Assembly: GCF_022811725.1 (NCBI RefSeq)
Contig: NZ_CP094527.1
Coordinates: 1,488,001 to 1,552,000, forward strand
Origin: Mucilaginibacter sp. SMC90
GTDB taxonomy: Bacteria > Bacteroidota > Bacteroidia > Sphingobacteriales > Sphingobacteriaceae
Reading direction: 5' to 3'
Length of the DNA stretch: 64,000 nt
In this document: in pieces, positions 27,923-37,592 of the stretch
Layout of the letters: every line of letters begins with the position of its first letter
Position numbering within the stretch: position 1 is the first letter of the stretch
Notes under the pieces: generated by a model
Seen by the model: only the letters and a program-made list of their open reading frames with translations
The model's database searches: none
What the model was told of the DNA's origin: nothing
Made by a program: the position numbers and the translations under genes

Positions 27923-28573
27923 ATGAATACTATAAAAGCCTGTATTTTCGACCTCGACGGTGTAATTGTTGATACCGCCGTTTATCACTATAAAGCCTGG
28001 AAAAGGCTGGCCAACTCGCTTGGCTTTGATTTTACTGAACATCAAAATGAGCAGCTAAAGGGCGTAAGCCGTGTGCGTTCGCTGCAACTGATCCTGGGTT
28101 GGGGCGGTGTTACCAAGACCGAGGCCGAGCAGGAACAACTGGCTACCCAAAAAAACAACTGGTATATGGAAATGGTAAACCAGATGAAACCCGAAGAGAT
28201 TTTGCCTGGAGCTAAGGAGTTTTTAATAACCTGCCGTGCAGTTGGCCTTAAAACCGCGCTTGGTTCGGCCAGTAAAAATTCCATGACCATATTGGAGAAA
28301 ATTGGTATCACCGATATGTTTGATGCGGTAATTGATGGTAACAAAGTAAGCAAAGCCAAACCCGATCCGGAAGTTTTTTTGGCAGGAGCACAAGCTCTGG
28401 GTGTTCAACCCGAGGAGTGCGTGGTTTTTGAAGATGCCATTGCGGGTGTCGAAGCTGCCATTGCCGGTGATATGAAGGTAGTAGGCATCGGTTCGCCGGA
28501 TGTACTTACGGGGGCCAACCTGGTAATTAAGGGGTTGGATGAAATGACACTGGATAAATTGTATAAGTTGTAA
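27923..28573 (+). CDS. pgmB: Beta-phosphoglucomutase
   Basis: 216-aa HAD-superfamily enzyme converting beta-glucose-1-phosphate to glucose-6-phosphate, needed after maltose phosphorylase. Motif I IFDLDGVIVDT has nucleophile Asp 10 and general acid/base Asp 12. The cap contains LKGVSRVRSL, and the later GSASKNS and KPDPEVFLAGA plus FEDAIAGVEAA are motifs II-IV. I start at ATG 27923; a GTG at 27905 adds six residues. It is adjacent to the phosphorylase gene, with a palindromic repeat between. Confidence 0.95.
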   Translation: MNTIKACIFDLDGVIVDTAVYHYKAWKRLANSLGFDFTEHQNEQLKGVSRVRSLQLILGWGGVTKTEAEQEQLATQKNNWYMEMVNQMKPEEILPGAKEFLITCRAVGLKTALGSASKNSMTILEKIGITDMFDAVIDGNKVSKAKPDPEVFLAGAQALGVQPEECVVFEDAIAGVEAAIAGDMKVVGIGSPDVLTGANLVIKGLDEMTLDKLYKL

Positions 28574-28582
28574 TAAAAAAAT

Positions 28583-28675
28583 ATGTCATTGCGAGGAGGA
28601 ACGACGAAGCAATCGCATATTGTACAGGGCCGCCCTGTATAGCATGCGGTTGCCACGCTGCGCTCGCAATGACAT
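28583..28675. repeat. GTCATTGCGAG repeat, full copy 2
   Basis: Between pgmB and the maltose phosphorylase gene. Begins ATGTCATTGCGAGGAGGAAC and ends GCTCGCAATGACAT, about 93 bp, with CTGTATAGCATGCGGTTGC in the middle. Close sister of the copies at 32835 and 57786. Confidence 0.9.
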
Positions 28676-28699
28676 GTTGGTATTAAATAAAACGATTTG

Positions 28700-31009
28700 A
28701 TGAAAAACTACATAAAAGCTGATGAGTGGAAGATAATTGAAGAAGGTTTCGACGCTCATTATAACAAGATTTCTGAAAGTATCTTCAGTTTGGGTAATGG
28801 CCGTATGGGGCAGCGCGCCAACTTTGAGGAGGCTTATAGCGGCGATACCCTGCAGGGTAACTATGTGGCTGGGGTTTATTACCCTGATAAAACCCGCGTA
28901 GGCTGGTGGAAAAACGGCTACCCCGAATATTTTGCTAAAGTGCTTAACGCCGCCAACTGGGTTGGTATCGACGTTGTAATTGACGGCGAACAACTTGACC
29001 TTGCTAAATGCGAAGTGTTGAGCTTTCGCCGCGAGCTGAATATGAAGGAGGGTTACCTGAAACGCGATTTTCATGCTAAAACAGCATCAGGGAAAGAGGT
29101 TAAGGTTGAAGCAGTACGCTTTTGCAGCATGGCTGATGATGAAACCGGCGCTATCAAATATACCCTTACACCGTTAAATTTCAGTGTTGCAATTGCTTTA
29201 ACCCTGTCAATTGATGGTGATGTGGTAAACAAAGACTCAAACTACGACGAAAAGTTTTGGGATGAGGTAAGCAAAGCCACGCATACCGATAGTGGTTACA
29301 TTGTGATGCGTACCAAAAAGACTGGTTTTGTAGTTGCTACAGGCATGAAGTTTAACATCCTGCAAAATGGTGTTGTTATTGAACCAACTGCCGAGGCTAT
29401 CGAAAAAGAGAAATACGTGGCCGCTAAGGTTAGCTTAGAGGCAAAACAAGGCGAAAGCATTACAGTAATTAAGTACGCGGCTAACCTGTCATCACAAAAT
29501 TATAAACAGGAAGACCTGATTGACCAGCTAAACGCTACTTTAACCCGTATCAGCGCCAAGGGTTTTGATACCATGCTTGCCGAACAGGCTGCTGCATGGG
29601 CCGAAAAATGGAAACATAACGATATCATTATTGATGGCGATGTATCGGCACAACAGGCTATCCGCTTTAATATTTACCAGCTTAACCAAACCTACACCGG
29701 TGAGGATGATCGCTTGAATATAGGCCCTAAAGGTTTTACCGGAGAGAAATACGGAGGCTCTACCTATTGGGATACCGAAGCTTACTGCGTGCCTTTTTAC
29801 CTGTCGACAGCACCGCAAAAAGTTACCCGCAATTTGCTGCTATACCGCTATAAACAATTGGGTAAAGCCATTGAAAACGCGCAACTGCTTGGCTTTAAAA
29901 ATGGTGCCGCTTTATACCCCATGGTTACTATGGATGGTACCGAATGCCATAATGAGTGGGAGATCACCTTCGAGGAGATCCACCGTAACGGGGCTATTGC
30001 TTTTGCCATTTATAATTACGTACGCTATACCGGCGATGAAGCTTATTTAGGCGATTATGGTTTGGAAGTGTTGTTAGGTATCGCGAGGTTTTGGTCGCAA
30101 AGGGTTACCTGGTCTGAGGATAAGGAACAGTACGTAATGCTGGGTGTAACCGGGCCAAACGAGTACGAGAACAACGTTAATAACAACTGGTACACCAGTA
30201 CTATAGCTACCTGGTGTATGCAATATACACTTGAAGTTGCTGAAAAAGTAAAAGCTGCCGATTCTGAAAAATATGCCGCGTTGGTAAGCAAAACCAACCT
30301 TGATGAATCAACCGAGTTTGGGCGTTTCAGAGATATCATCCAAACGATGTATTATCCGTACGATGAAAAACGCCAGGTGTTTTTACAACAGGATGGTTAC
30401 CTGGATAAAGAACAGATTCTGGTTAAAGATTTGCCTGCTTCAGAGCGTCCCATCAACCAAAAATGGAGCTGGGATAGGATTCTTCGTTCATGCTATATTA
30501 AACAGGCCGATGTATTGCAGGGAATTTACTTTTTTGAGGATCAGTACGATATAGATACTATTCGCCGCAACTTTGATTTCTATGAGCCGCGTACGGTGCA
30601 TGAATCGTCATTATCGCCATGCGTGCACGCTATTTTGGCCGCCAAGCTTGGTGACGAAGCCCGTGCCTACGAGTTTTACCTGCGTACTGCCCGTTTAGAT
30701 CTGGACGATTATAACAACGATACTGAAGATGGTTGTCACATCACTTCGATGGCAGGTACCTGGATGGCTGTTGTGGAAGGCTTTGGTGGCATGCGTGTAA
30801 GGGATGGTAAACTGGTATTCCAGCCGTTCATTCCCGAAAAATGGTCGTCGTTTTCATTCCATGTAGGTTTCCGTGGTGCACTGCTGAATATTAAAGTGAG
30901 CAAAGAAGGCGTGCAGATCAAAAATGCATCGGATGTTGAAACTACTGTGCTGGTTTATGGTAAAGAACAATTGGTAAAAGCCAATGATGAATTACTGGTT
31001 GAAGCGTAA
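28700..31009 (+). CDS. mapA: Maltose phosphorylase (GH65)
   Basis: 769-aa cytoplasmic enzyme that phosphorolyses maltose to beta-glucose-1-phosphate and glucose. GH65 motifs include GNGRMGQRANFEE, YWDTEAYCVPFYL, and VTGPNEYENNVNNNWY with the catalytic acid Glu 488, the position expected from the Lactobacillus brevis enzyme. Neither a signal peptide nor a membrane segment is present. Its stop overlaps the next gene's ATG by one base. Trehalose or kojibiose phosphorylase is an alternative, but the neighbours favour maltose. Confidence 0.93.
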   Translation: MKNYIKADEWKIIEEGFDAHYNKISESIFSLGNGRMGQRANFEEAYSGDTLQGNYVAGVYYPDKTRVGWWKNGYPEYFAKVLNAANWVGIDVVIDGEQLDLAKCEVLSFRRELNMKEGYLKRDFHAKTASGKEVKVEAVRFCSMADDETGAIKYTLTPLNFSVAIALTLSIDGDVVNKDSNYDEKFWDEVSKATHTDSGYIVMRTKKTGFVVATGMKFNILQNGVVIEPTAEAIEKEKYVAAKVSLEAKQGESITVIKYAANLSSQNYKQEDLIDQLNATLTRISAKGFDTMLAEQAAAWAEKWKHNDIIIDGDVSAQQAIRFNIYQLNQTYTGEDDRLNIGPKGFTGEKYGGSTYWDTEAYCVPFYLSTAPQKVTRNLLLYRYKQLGKAIENAQLLGFKNGAALYPMVTMDGTECHNEWEITFEEIHRNGAIAFAIYNYVRYTGDEAYLGDYGLEVLLGIARFWSQRVTWSEDKEQYVMLGVTGPNEYENNVNNNWYTSTIATWCMQYTLEVAEKVKAADSEKYAALVSKTNLDESTEFGRFRDIIQTMYYPYDEKRQVFLQQDGYLDKEQILVKDLPASERPINQKWSWDRILRSCYIKQADVLQGIYFFEDQYDIDTIRRNFDFYEPRTVHESSLSPCVHAILAAKLGDEARAYEFYLRTARLDLDDYNNDTEDGCHITSMAGTWMAVVEGFGGMRVRDGKLVFQPFIPEKWSSFSFHVGFRGALLNIKVSKEGVQIKNASDVETTVLVYGKEQLVKANDELLVEA

Positions 31010-32823
31010 TGAAAAGCAATAAACTATTTACTTGTTTTATTGCTGCAACAATGTTGCCCGTTATTACGTTGGCACAGGTAAAAACACATCATACAAAAAA
31101 ACGCATGGAATCAACCACCGATCATAAACTTATTATATACCAGTTACTGCCCCGCTTGTTCGGCAATACCCAAACGCTTAATAAAACCAATGGATCCATT
31201 GAAGAAAACGGCGTAGGTAAGCTCAACGATATCAACGATAAAGCCCTGCAGGAGATCAAAAAAATGGGTTTTACCTACGTTTGGTATACCGGGGTGATTG
31301 AGCACGCCACCATGACCGATTATTCGCAATTCGGTATCAAAGCCGATGACCCGGATATTGTGAAGGGTAGGGCAGGATCTCCTTATGCTATTAAGGATTA
31401 TTACGATATCGATCCCGATCTGGCGGTTGATGTTAAAAACCGCATCGGCGAGTATGAAGCGCTCATCAAACGTACCCATAACAATGGTTTAAAAGTACTG
31501 ATGGATCTGGTACCCAACCACGTAGCCCGCACTTATGGATCGGATGTTAAACCTGCCGGTGTGCGTGATTTTGGCGAGGATGATGATAAAGGCAAAGCTT
31601 TCAGTGCTACCAATGACTTTTACTATATGCCCGGTCAGCCATTTGTGGTGCCACAGGGATATAATCCGGGTGGCGATGAATTTAAAAGCCCGCTGAAGGA
31701 TGGGAAATTTGATGAAAACCCTGCTAAGGCTACCGGTAACGATGTGTTCAGTGCAGCCCCATCAATTAACGATTGGTTCGAGACCATGAAGCTGAATTAC
31801 GGAGTTGACTATATGGATCACCGTCGCGGTCATTTTGATCCTATCCCACCGCTTTGGAATAAGGTTTATGATATCCTGCATTACTGGAGCGAAAAAGGCG
31901 TGGATGGTTTCCGCTGCGATATGGTGGAGATGGTTCCGATTGAGTTTTGGGGATGGGTGATCCCTAAACTAAAAGCCGAGCACCCCGGTTTGGTATTCAT
32001 TGGCGAGGCTTATGACAAAGGCAAATACGCCGATTATATTTATAAAGGAAAGTTTGATTATCTGTATGATAAAGTAGGCCTATACGATGCCATCAAGCGC
32101 CTAACCCGTGATGAGCACAACTCATCAACCTGGGAAATTAACGCTGTTTGGAACCACGATAGTAAAGGTATCGATGAGCATATGCTCCGTTTTATGGAAA
32201 ACCATGACGAGCAGCGCATTGCCTGTAATGATTTTGCAGGCAACCCATGGCTGGCTGTTCCGGGTATGATAGTCACCGCTACGTTGAACACCGGTCCGGT
32301 AATGGTTTACTTTGGCCAGGAGGTAGGAGAGCCGGCTCATGGTACCGAGGGGTTTAGCGGGAATGATGGTCGCACCTCTATATTTGATTATTGGGGCGTG
32401 CCCGAGCATCAAAAATGGGTAAACAACCATGAATATGACGGTGCGAAATTATCTGCCGATCAGCAGAAGTTACGCGGCTTTTATCATAACCTGCTCACAG
32501 CGGTTCATAATAGTGAAGCTTTAAAAACAGGCAGCTTTTATGAGCTGATGATAGCCAACGAACATCAGCCGGGTTTTGACACCCGTTTGTATATGTACGC
32601 GCGTTATACCAATAACCAGCGTATATTAGTGATAACCAATTTTAACCGGGGCGAGCGTAAATTAACCGTAAAGCTGCCGGAAGACCTGTTGACAAAATTA
32701 AACCAAAGCGGCCATAAACAATTCACCGACCTGCTAAGCGGCGCTAAATTCAATACCGATGATATTAAAAACGGTGTTGAAGTAAGCCTGCCGGCTATGA
32801 GCGGATTGTTGCTGGAGTTTTAG
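31009..32823 (+). CDS. Secreted GH13 alpha-amylase family protein
   Basis: 604-aa exported alpha-amylase-type enzyme. Signal peptide 1-22 ends near TLAQV. Barrel motifs: FGNTQTLNKTNGS, MDLVPNHVARTYG, and catalytic Asp 304 (GFRCDMVEM), Glu 333 (FIGEAYDKG) and Asp 400 (FMENHDEQR). The inserted loop with VRDFGEDDD differs from SusA-like enzymes. A C-terminal beta domain is visible (LPEDLLTKLN region). It is translationally coupled to maltose phosphorylase (TAATG). Confidence 0.92.
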   Translation: MKSNKLFTCFIAATMLPVITLAQVKTHHTKKRMESTTDHKLIIYQLLPRLFGNTQTLNKTNGSIEENGVGKLNDINDKALQEIKKMGFTYVWYTGVIEHATMTDYSQFGIKADDPDIVKGRAGSPYAIKDYYDIDPDLAVDVKNRIGEYEALIKRTHNNGLKVLMDLVPNHVARTYGSDVKPAGVRDFGEDDDKGKAFSATNDFYYMPGQPFVVPQGYNPGGDEFKSPLKDGKFDENPAKATGNDVFSAAPSINDWFETMKLNYGVDYMDHRRGHFDPIPPLWNKVYDILHYWSEKGVDGFRCDMVEMVPIEFWGWVIPKLKAEHPGLVFIGEAYDKGKYADYIYKGKFDYLYDKVGLYDAIKRLTRDEHNSSTWEINAVWNHDSKGIDEHMLRFMENHDEQRIACNDFAGNPWLAVPGMIVTATLNTGPVMVYFGQEVGEPAHGTEGFSGNDGRTSIFDYWGVPEHQKWVNNHEYDGAKLSADQQKLRGFYHNLLTAVHNSEALKTGSFYELMIANEHQPGFDTRLYMYARYTNNQRILVITNFNRGERKLTVKLPEDLLTKLNQSGHKQFTDLLSGAKFNTDDIKNGVEVSLPAMSGLLLEF

Positions 32824-32834
32824 CCGCTTACAAT

Positions 32835-32926
32835 ATGTCATTGCGAGAAGGAACGACGAAGCAATCGCACAGAGGCTTCGCCGCTCTGTATAGCATGCGA
32901 TTGCCACGCTGCGCTCGCAATGACAT
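32835..32926. repeat. GTCATTGCGAG repeat, full copy 3
   Basis: Between the GH13 gene and the MFS transporter; begins ATGTCATTGCGAGAAGGAAC and ends CGCTCGCAATGACAT, same middle CTGTATAGCATGCGATTGC as the other full copies. Confidence 0.9.
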
Positions 32927-32949
32927 GGTGGATAATATACGAGCTGCCA

Positions 32950-32982
32950 CCAATGAATTATTGAACCAATGAACCAATGAAC
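32950..32982 (+). repeat. Degenerate ACCAATGA tandem containing the MFS start codon
   Basis: Units ACCAATGAATT, GAACCAATGAACC and AATGAAC run together here. The ATG at 32977 used by the transporter lies in the last unit, so the start codon is part of the repeat. Confidence 0.6.
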
Positions 32983-34353
32983 AAAAATAAACCAACCATC
33001 GCACAGAAGCCACGACTAAGTTTTTGGCAGATCTTTAACATGAGCTTCGGCTTTTTGGGTATCCAGTTTGGCTTTGCCCTGCAAACAGGTAACGCCAGCC
33101 GGATTCTGCAAACCTTTGGTGCCGATGTGGAGCATCTGTCGTGGTTTTGGTTGGCCGCGCCTATAACGGGCATGATTGTTCAGCCAATCATTGGGCATTA
33201 CAGCGACAGGACCTGGAACCGCCTTGGTCGTCGTCGGCCTTACTTTTTGACTGGGGCAATCCTATCTGGAGTGGCTTTGTTCTTTATGCCCAACTCATCC
33301 ATGCTGGCTGCGCTGATCCCGCCTATAGTAGTGGGAGCAGGGATGCTCATGATCATGGATGCCTCGTTTAACGTAGCTATGGAGCCTTTCAGGGCTTTGG
33401 TAGCCGATAACCTGCCCGATAGCCAGCATACTACTGGTTTCTCTATGCAAACTTGTTTAATAGGGGTGGGCGCAGTTATAGGTTCGTGGCTGCCTTATGT
33501 TTTTGCCGAATGGTTCGGGATAGGAAAAACTGCGGGGCAAGGTATCGTACCTGACAACGTGCTATATTCTTTTTATATAGGTGCTGCCGTATTGATAGGC
33601 GCTATTTTATGGACGGTTATCCGCACTAAAGAGTATCCTCCCGAAGTTTATGCTACATTTCATGAAAAAGACGAATCTGAATCAGGCCATAAGGGTGGCT
33701 TAGCCGAAATTTTCAGTGATCTGGCTAATATGCCTAAAACCATGAAGCAATTGGGGCTGGTGCAGTTTTTTTCCTGGTTTGCGCTTTTCTCTATGTGGGT
33801 ATTTACTACCCCTGCCGTGGCCGATCATGTTTACCATATACCCGCTGGTGACACCTCGTCGGCGGCTTACAATGATGCTGCTAACTGGGTAAACGTATTG
33901 TTTGGCGTATATAATTTAGTATCGGCAATATACGCGCTGTTATTACCCCAAATTGTGAAAAAGCTGAGCCGTAAAAAAGCCCATGCCTTTTCATTAACCA
34001 TGGGTGGTTTGGGCTTGATATCCATATTCTTTATAACCGACCCAAAGCTGCTTGTATTTTCAATGATAGGGATAGGTTTGGCCTGGGGCAGCATTTTAGC
34101 TATGCCTTATGCCATTTTATCAAGCTCGATACCTGCTTCCAAGATAGGCGTTTATATGGGTATCTTTAATTTCTTCATCACTTTTCCACAAATTGTTAAT
34201 GGCATTATTGGTGGCCCCATAGTAAAATACGCATACAGCGGCCATGCTATCTACGCATTGGTGATGGCCGGGGTATTTATGTTCCTGGCGGCTATAGCTG
34301 TACTGTTTGTTGGAGATGGTAAGAAAATCCAGATTATTGAGGCTGCAAATTGA
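32977..34353 (+). CDS. SLC45/GPH-type MFS sugar transporter (probable maltose importer)
   Basis: 458-aa inner-membrane transporter with twelve hydrophobic segments. The N-terminal half has SFWQIFNMSFGFLGIQFGFA and the signature GHYSDRTWNRLGRRRPYFL, found in sucrose/maltose proton symporters of the SLC45/GPH type. Position between two alpha-glucan enzymes suggests maltose or maltodextrin uptake. Substrate is inferred from context. Confidence 0.88.
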   Translation: MNKNKPTIAQKPRLSFWQIFNMSFGFLGIQFGFALQTGNASRILQTFGADVEHLSWFWLAAPITGMIVQPIIGHYSDRTWNRLGRRRPYFLTGAILSGVALFFMPNSSMLAALIPPIVVGAGMLMIMDASFNVAMEPFRALVADNLPDSQHTTGFSMQTCLIGVGAVIGSWLPYVFAEWFGIGKTAGQGIVPDNVLYSFYIGAAVLIGAILWTVIRTKEYPPEVYATFHEKDESESGHKGGLAEIFSDLANMPKTMKQLGLVQFFSWFALFSMWVFTTPAVADHVYHIPAGDTSSAAYNDAANWVNVLFGVYNLVSAIYALLLPQIVKKLSRKKAHAFSLTMGGLGLISIFFITDPKLLVFSMIGIGLAWGSILAMPYAILSSSIPASKIGVYMGIFNFFITFPQIVNGIIGGPIVKYAYSGHAIYALVMAGVFMFLAAIAVLFVGDGKKIQIIEAAN

Positions 34354-34414
34354 ATAAAAGTTGAGTGATTGGCACGGTTAATGATTTTTGGTTAACCAAT
34401 TGTTTGTATCTTGC

Positions 34415-34430
34415 GTACTAAGTACACTAT
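34415..34430. promoter_or_regulatory. Shared 16-bp motif upstream of GH31 gene
   Basis: GTACTAAGTACACTAT, containing the palindrome GTACT-A-AGTAC. It matches 14 of 16 bases of GTACTTAATACACTAT at 61887 upstream of the GH3 gene. It lies 33 bp before the start, overlapping a probable TATCTTG promoter box at 34407, so a repressor could act here. Confidence 0.55.
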
Positions 34431-34462
34431 ATACATATTTGCAGAATCACTAATACATTTAA

Positions 34463-36940
34463 ATGGAAAGTAATACCCCACCAAATCCGGAGCTGATTAC
34501 CAGTAAGTTGGTTGAAGTTGAAAACCTGATAGAGGAAGAAGAGGAGTTTCACCATCTTAATAACCCTGCCGATGGTATTAAGCCTGTAGTTAAAAAATAT
34601 CTCGGTGTACCCAATCATGCCGATCAGATGGGGAATAAATTCTACTTTACCGATGGCGATGCCAAAGTTGAAGTAATAGTTGTTACCGACGAGATCATTC
34701 GTGTAAGGCTTGCCCCGCACAGTGTTTTCCTGGAAGATTTTTCATACGGTGTGCCCAAATTGCCAACAAAAGCAGCCGGTTTTACCTTGCATGAAGATGA
34801 TAACGAATTCAGGGTTTCTACTTACAAGGTTAATTGTCATATCCGCAAAAAGGATTTCTTTATCTCTTTTTCAGATAGCAATAACCACGTAACCAGCATG
34901 GATGCAGTGCCGATGCATTGGGAAGAGAACGTACAGGCCGGTGGTTACTACGTTTTTTGCACTAAAACCTGCGCACCTGACGAAAGTTTTTTTGGCCTTG
35001 GCGATAAACCAACCGAATTTAACCTGCGTGGCAAAAGGCTCAAAAACTGGAATACCGATGCTTATTCATTTCAGTGGAACCAGGACCCTCTTTACCGGAG
35101 CATCCCTTTTTACATTAGCGTAAATGAGGGTATAGCACACGGCATTTTCTTTGATAATACTTTTAAAGCACAGTTTGACTTTGGTGCCGAAGACAGGACT
35201 AAAACAAGTTTCTGGGCTGATGGCGGCGAACTGCAATATTATTATATCCACGGCCCGCACATGATGGACGTGGTAAAAAGCTACCATACCCTAACCGGTA
35301 CCCACCCAATGCCGCCACTTTGGGCGCTGGGTTATCATCAATGTCGCTGGAGCTATTATCCGGAGTCGAAGGTTAAAAAAATTGCCAGAGGTTTCCGCGA
35401 AAATCAGATCCCTTGTGATGGTATTTACCTGGATATCGATTATATGGATGGTTACCGTTGTTTTACCTGGAACCGCAAGTATTTCCCCGATCCTAAAAAG
35501 ATGATCAGTGAGCTTGCTGCCGATGGTTTTAAAACAGTTGTAATTATTGATCCGGGGATCCGTGTAGATGACAACTACTCGGTGTTTAAAGAAGGTAAGG
35601 AGAAAAAATATTTCTGCCGTCGCAGTGATGACTATTTCATGGAAGGCCACGTATGGCCGGGTCGTTGCCAGTTTCCTGACTTTACCAACCCCGAGGTACG
35701 CGAGTGGTGGGGAGGTTTGTTTGACGAGCTGGTACAAATGGGAGTAGCCGGTGTGTGGAACGATATGAATGAGCCCGCCGTATTTGGTGCAGGTACTTTC
35801 CCTGATGATGTACGCCACCAGTACGATGGTTACCGTGGGTCGCACCGTAAGGCACATAATATTTATGGTATGCAGATGGTGCGTTCAACCTACGAGGGAT
35901 TACGCAAGATCATGAAAAATAAGCGCCCTTTTACCATTACAAGGGCAGGCTACTCAGGTGTGCAACGCTTTTCATCGGTGTGGACCGGTGACAACGTAGC
36001 ATCGTGGGAACACCTGAAACTGGGTAATATCCAGTGCCAGCGGTTGTCAATATCGGGTATTCCGTTCTGCGGTACAGATATCGGTGGTTTTAGCGGCGAG
36101 CCGGATGGCGAACTGTTTACCCGCTGGATCCAGATGGGAACTTTCTCGCCCTTTATGCGTGCACACTCGGCCGGTGATACCAAAGAGCGTGAACCATGGA
36201 GCTTTGGCGAACCATTTACCGCCATAAACCGTAAATTCATTGAACTGCGTTACCGTTTGATCCCTTATTTATACTCTACTTTTTGGGAGCATCACCGCTA
36301 CGGTTTCCCTATTTTGAGGCCGATAGTAATGCACGAGCAGGATACGGTGACGAACCATTTCCGCCAGGATGAGTTTACTTATGGTGATAAGATACTGGTT
36401 TGCCCGGTAATGGAACCAGGGCAGATTAAGCGCAACGTATACCTGCCAAAAGGTAAATGGTACAACTTCTGGACTTATGAGGTTGTTGACGGTGGAAAAG
36501 AAGTATCGGTTGATACCCCTCTTGAAACCATGCCTGTATTCATTAAAGCCGGTTCTGTTATCCCAGAATACCCGGTAATGCAATATGTTGGCCAAGAGGA
36601 AATTGAAGAAGTGAAACTGAATATCTATTATACAGATTATGAAGTAAATTCATTCCTGTTTGAAGATTACGGTGAAACCTTCGCCTACGAACAGGACATT
36701 TATCTCGAAAAGAAATTTGTGGTAAATGGCAGTTCGAGGTCAGTGACTATTGATCAAAGCATGGAAGGTTTATATACCCCACGTTATGATGGTTATCATT
36801 TTAACCTGATAGGCCTGCCATTTGCGCCCACCAAAATTACGGTAGATGGCAAGGATGTAAAGGAATTCCAGATCAATGAAGATAAAACAGTAGAGTTTAA
36901 ATACACCAAAAACTTTAAGCATATCGAAATAAGCAAATAG
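34463..36940 (+). CDS. Alpha-glucosidase, GH31
   Basis: 825-aa alpha-glucosidase that removes glucose from the non-reducing ends of malto-oligosaccharides. Catalytic nucleophile is Asp 434 in GVWNDMNEPAVFG and the acid/base is Asp 510 in VWTGDNVASW. Other motifs: QCRWSYYPESKV, DIDYMDGYRCFTW and GTDIGGFSGEPD. An N-terminal beta domain and C-terminal beta domains flank the barrel. No signal peptide is visible, and the acidic N terminus (EEEEEF) suggests a cytoplasmic enzyme. A terminator follows. Confidence 0.95.
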   Translation: MESNTPPNPELITSKLVEVENLIEEEEEFHHLNNPADGIKPVVKKYLGVPNHADQMGNKFYFTDGDAKVEVIVVTDEIIRVRLAPHSVFLEDFSYGVPKLPTKAAGFTLHEDDNEFRVSTYKVNCHIRKKDFFISFSDSNNHVTSMDAVPMHWEENVQAGGYYVFCTKTCAPDESFFGLGDKPTEFNLRGKRLKNWNTDAYSFQWNQDPLYRSIPFYISVNEGIAHGIFFDNTFKAQFDFGAEDRTKTSFWADGGELQYYYIHGPHMMDVVKSYHTLTGTHPMPPLWALGYHQCRWSYYPESKVKKIARGFRENQIPCDGIYLDIDYMDGYRCFTWNRKYFPDPKKMISELAADGFKTVVIIDPGIRVDDNYSVFKEGKEKKYFCRRSDDYFMEGHVWPGRCQFPDFTNPEVREWWGGLFDELVQMGVAGVWNDMNEPAVFGAGTFPDDVRHQYDGYRGSHRKAHNIYGMQMVRSTYEGLRKIMKNKRPFTITRAGYSGVQRFSSVWTGDNVASWEHLKLGNIQCQRLSISGIPFCGTDIGGFSGEPDGELFTRWIQMGTFSPFMRAHSAGDTKEREPWSFGEPFTAINRKFIELRYRLIPYLYSTFWEHHRYGFPILRPIVMHEQDTVTNHFRQDEFTYGDKILVCPVMEPGQIKRNVYLPKGKWYNFWTYEVVDGGKEVSVDTPLETMPVFIKAGSVIPEYPVMQYVGQEEIEEVKLNIYYTDYEVNSFLFEDYGETFAYEQDIYLEKKFVVNGSSRSVTIDQSMEGLYTPRYDGYHFNLIGLPFAPTKITVDGKDVKEFQINEDKTVEFKYTKNFKHIEISK

Positions 36941-36965
36941 TATTTAACTAAGGCCATTTTTTAGT

Positions 36966-37008
36966 AACGCCATTGCCGTAGGAATACGTAGCAATGGCGT
37001 TTTTATTT
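36966..37008 (+). terminator. Rho-independent terminator after GH31 gene
   Basis: Perfect 11-bp stem AACGCCATTGC (36966-36976) and GCAATGGCGTT (36991-37001), 14-base loop and TTTTATTTG tail. Confidence 0.85.
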
Positions 37009-37118
37009 GTCTTTACCTGGTAGAGTTGGTGGAATGTTTCCGTCCGTCCGCATACCTGTGTCAAATACTTTTGGACATGGGGCGGACAGTCAGAACATAT
37101 GCTGCATCCCTCTCCAAG

Positions 37119-37592
37119 CGTCATTGCGAGGTACGAAGCAATCCCCTACTTACAGAGTAGCTATAAAAGTTCTCTTGCCAAGGTAATTGTGATCCGTCGT
37201 AAAAAATCTCCAATATTCATATTATTGCATTATGGTTATGCAACGCGGCGGATGTGTTTATATCGTCACAAACAAAACACATTCAGTATTATATACCGGG
37301 GTAACATCAGATATTGTTGGTAGGATCTGGGATCATATAAATAAAACTTATCCGCAAAGTTTCACTGCTAAATACAATTGTAGTAAACAGGTGTATTATA
37401 TTTTTTATCCTCATATCGAAGAAGCAATTGCAGCCGAAAAAGCGATAAAGGGTGGAAGCCGACAAATGAAAGCTGAGCTTGTTAACCAAATGAATCCCGG
37501 GTGGAATGATTTATATGATGATTTGTTAAACGAATAACCGACCAGCTAACCGGCTCTGTAAGTAGAGGATTGCTTCGTACCTCGCAATGACG
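37119..37592. mobile_element. Inverted-repeat frame around a GIY-YIG gene
   Basis: Left arm 37119-37157 (starts CGTCATTGCGAGGTACG, ends CCTACTTACAGAG) and right arm 37554-37592 are reverse complements at 38 of 39 positions. The only gene between them is the GIY-YIG ORF at 37232. The arms are half-copies of the scattered GTCATTGCGAG family. Left flank CCCTCTCCAAG and right flank TGGTGGAGAG also partly mirror each other. Whether this moves as a unit is inference. Confidence 0.6.
37232..37537 (+). CDS. GIY-YIG nuclease domain protein
   Basis: 101-aa single-domain GIY-YIG endonuclease, UvrC/SLX1-like. Near the N terminus are GGCVYIVTNK and YTGVTSDIVGR, giving the two Tyr and the Arg; the Glu is in AAEKAIKGGSRQMKAELV, and the conserved Asn in NQMNPGWNDLYDDL. 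There is no second domain. The gene sits alone between inverted half-copies of a palindromic repeat. Single-domain GIY-YIG proteins are common in Bacteroidota without a firm role; DNA repair, mobile homing or domestic repeat processing are possible. Confidence 0.88.
   Translation: MVMQRGGCVYIVTNKTHSVLYTGVTSDIVGRIWDHINKTYPQSFTAKYNCSKQVYYIFYPHIEEAIAAEKAIKGGSRQMKAELVNQMNPGWNDLYDDLLNE

Noticed and set aside
37099..37323. 74-aa ORF overlapping the GIY-YIG start
   Set aside because: It covers the left repeat arm in one frame and the GIY-YIG gene in another; no conserved pattern.
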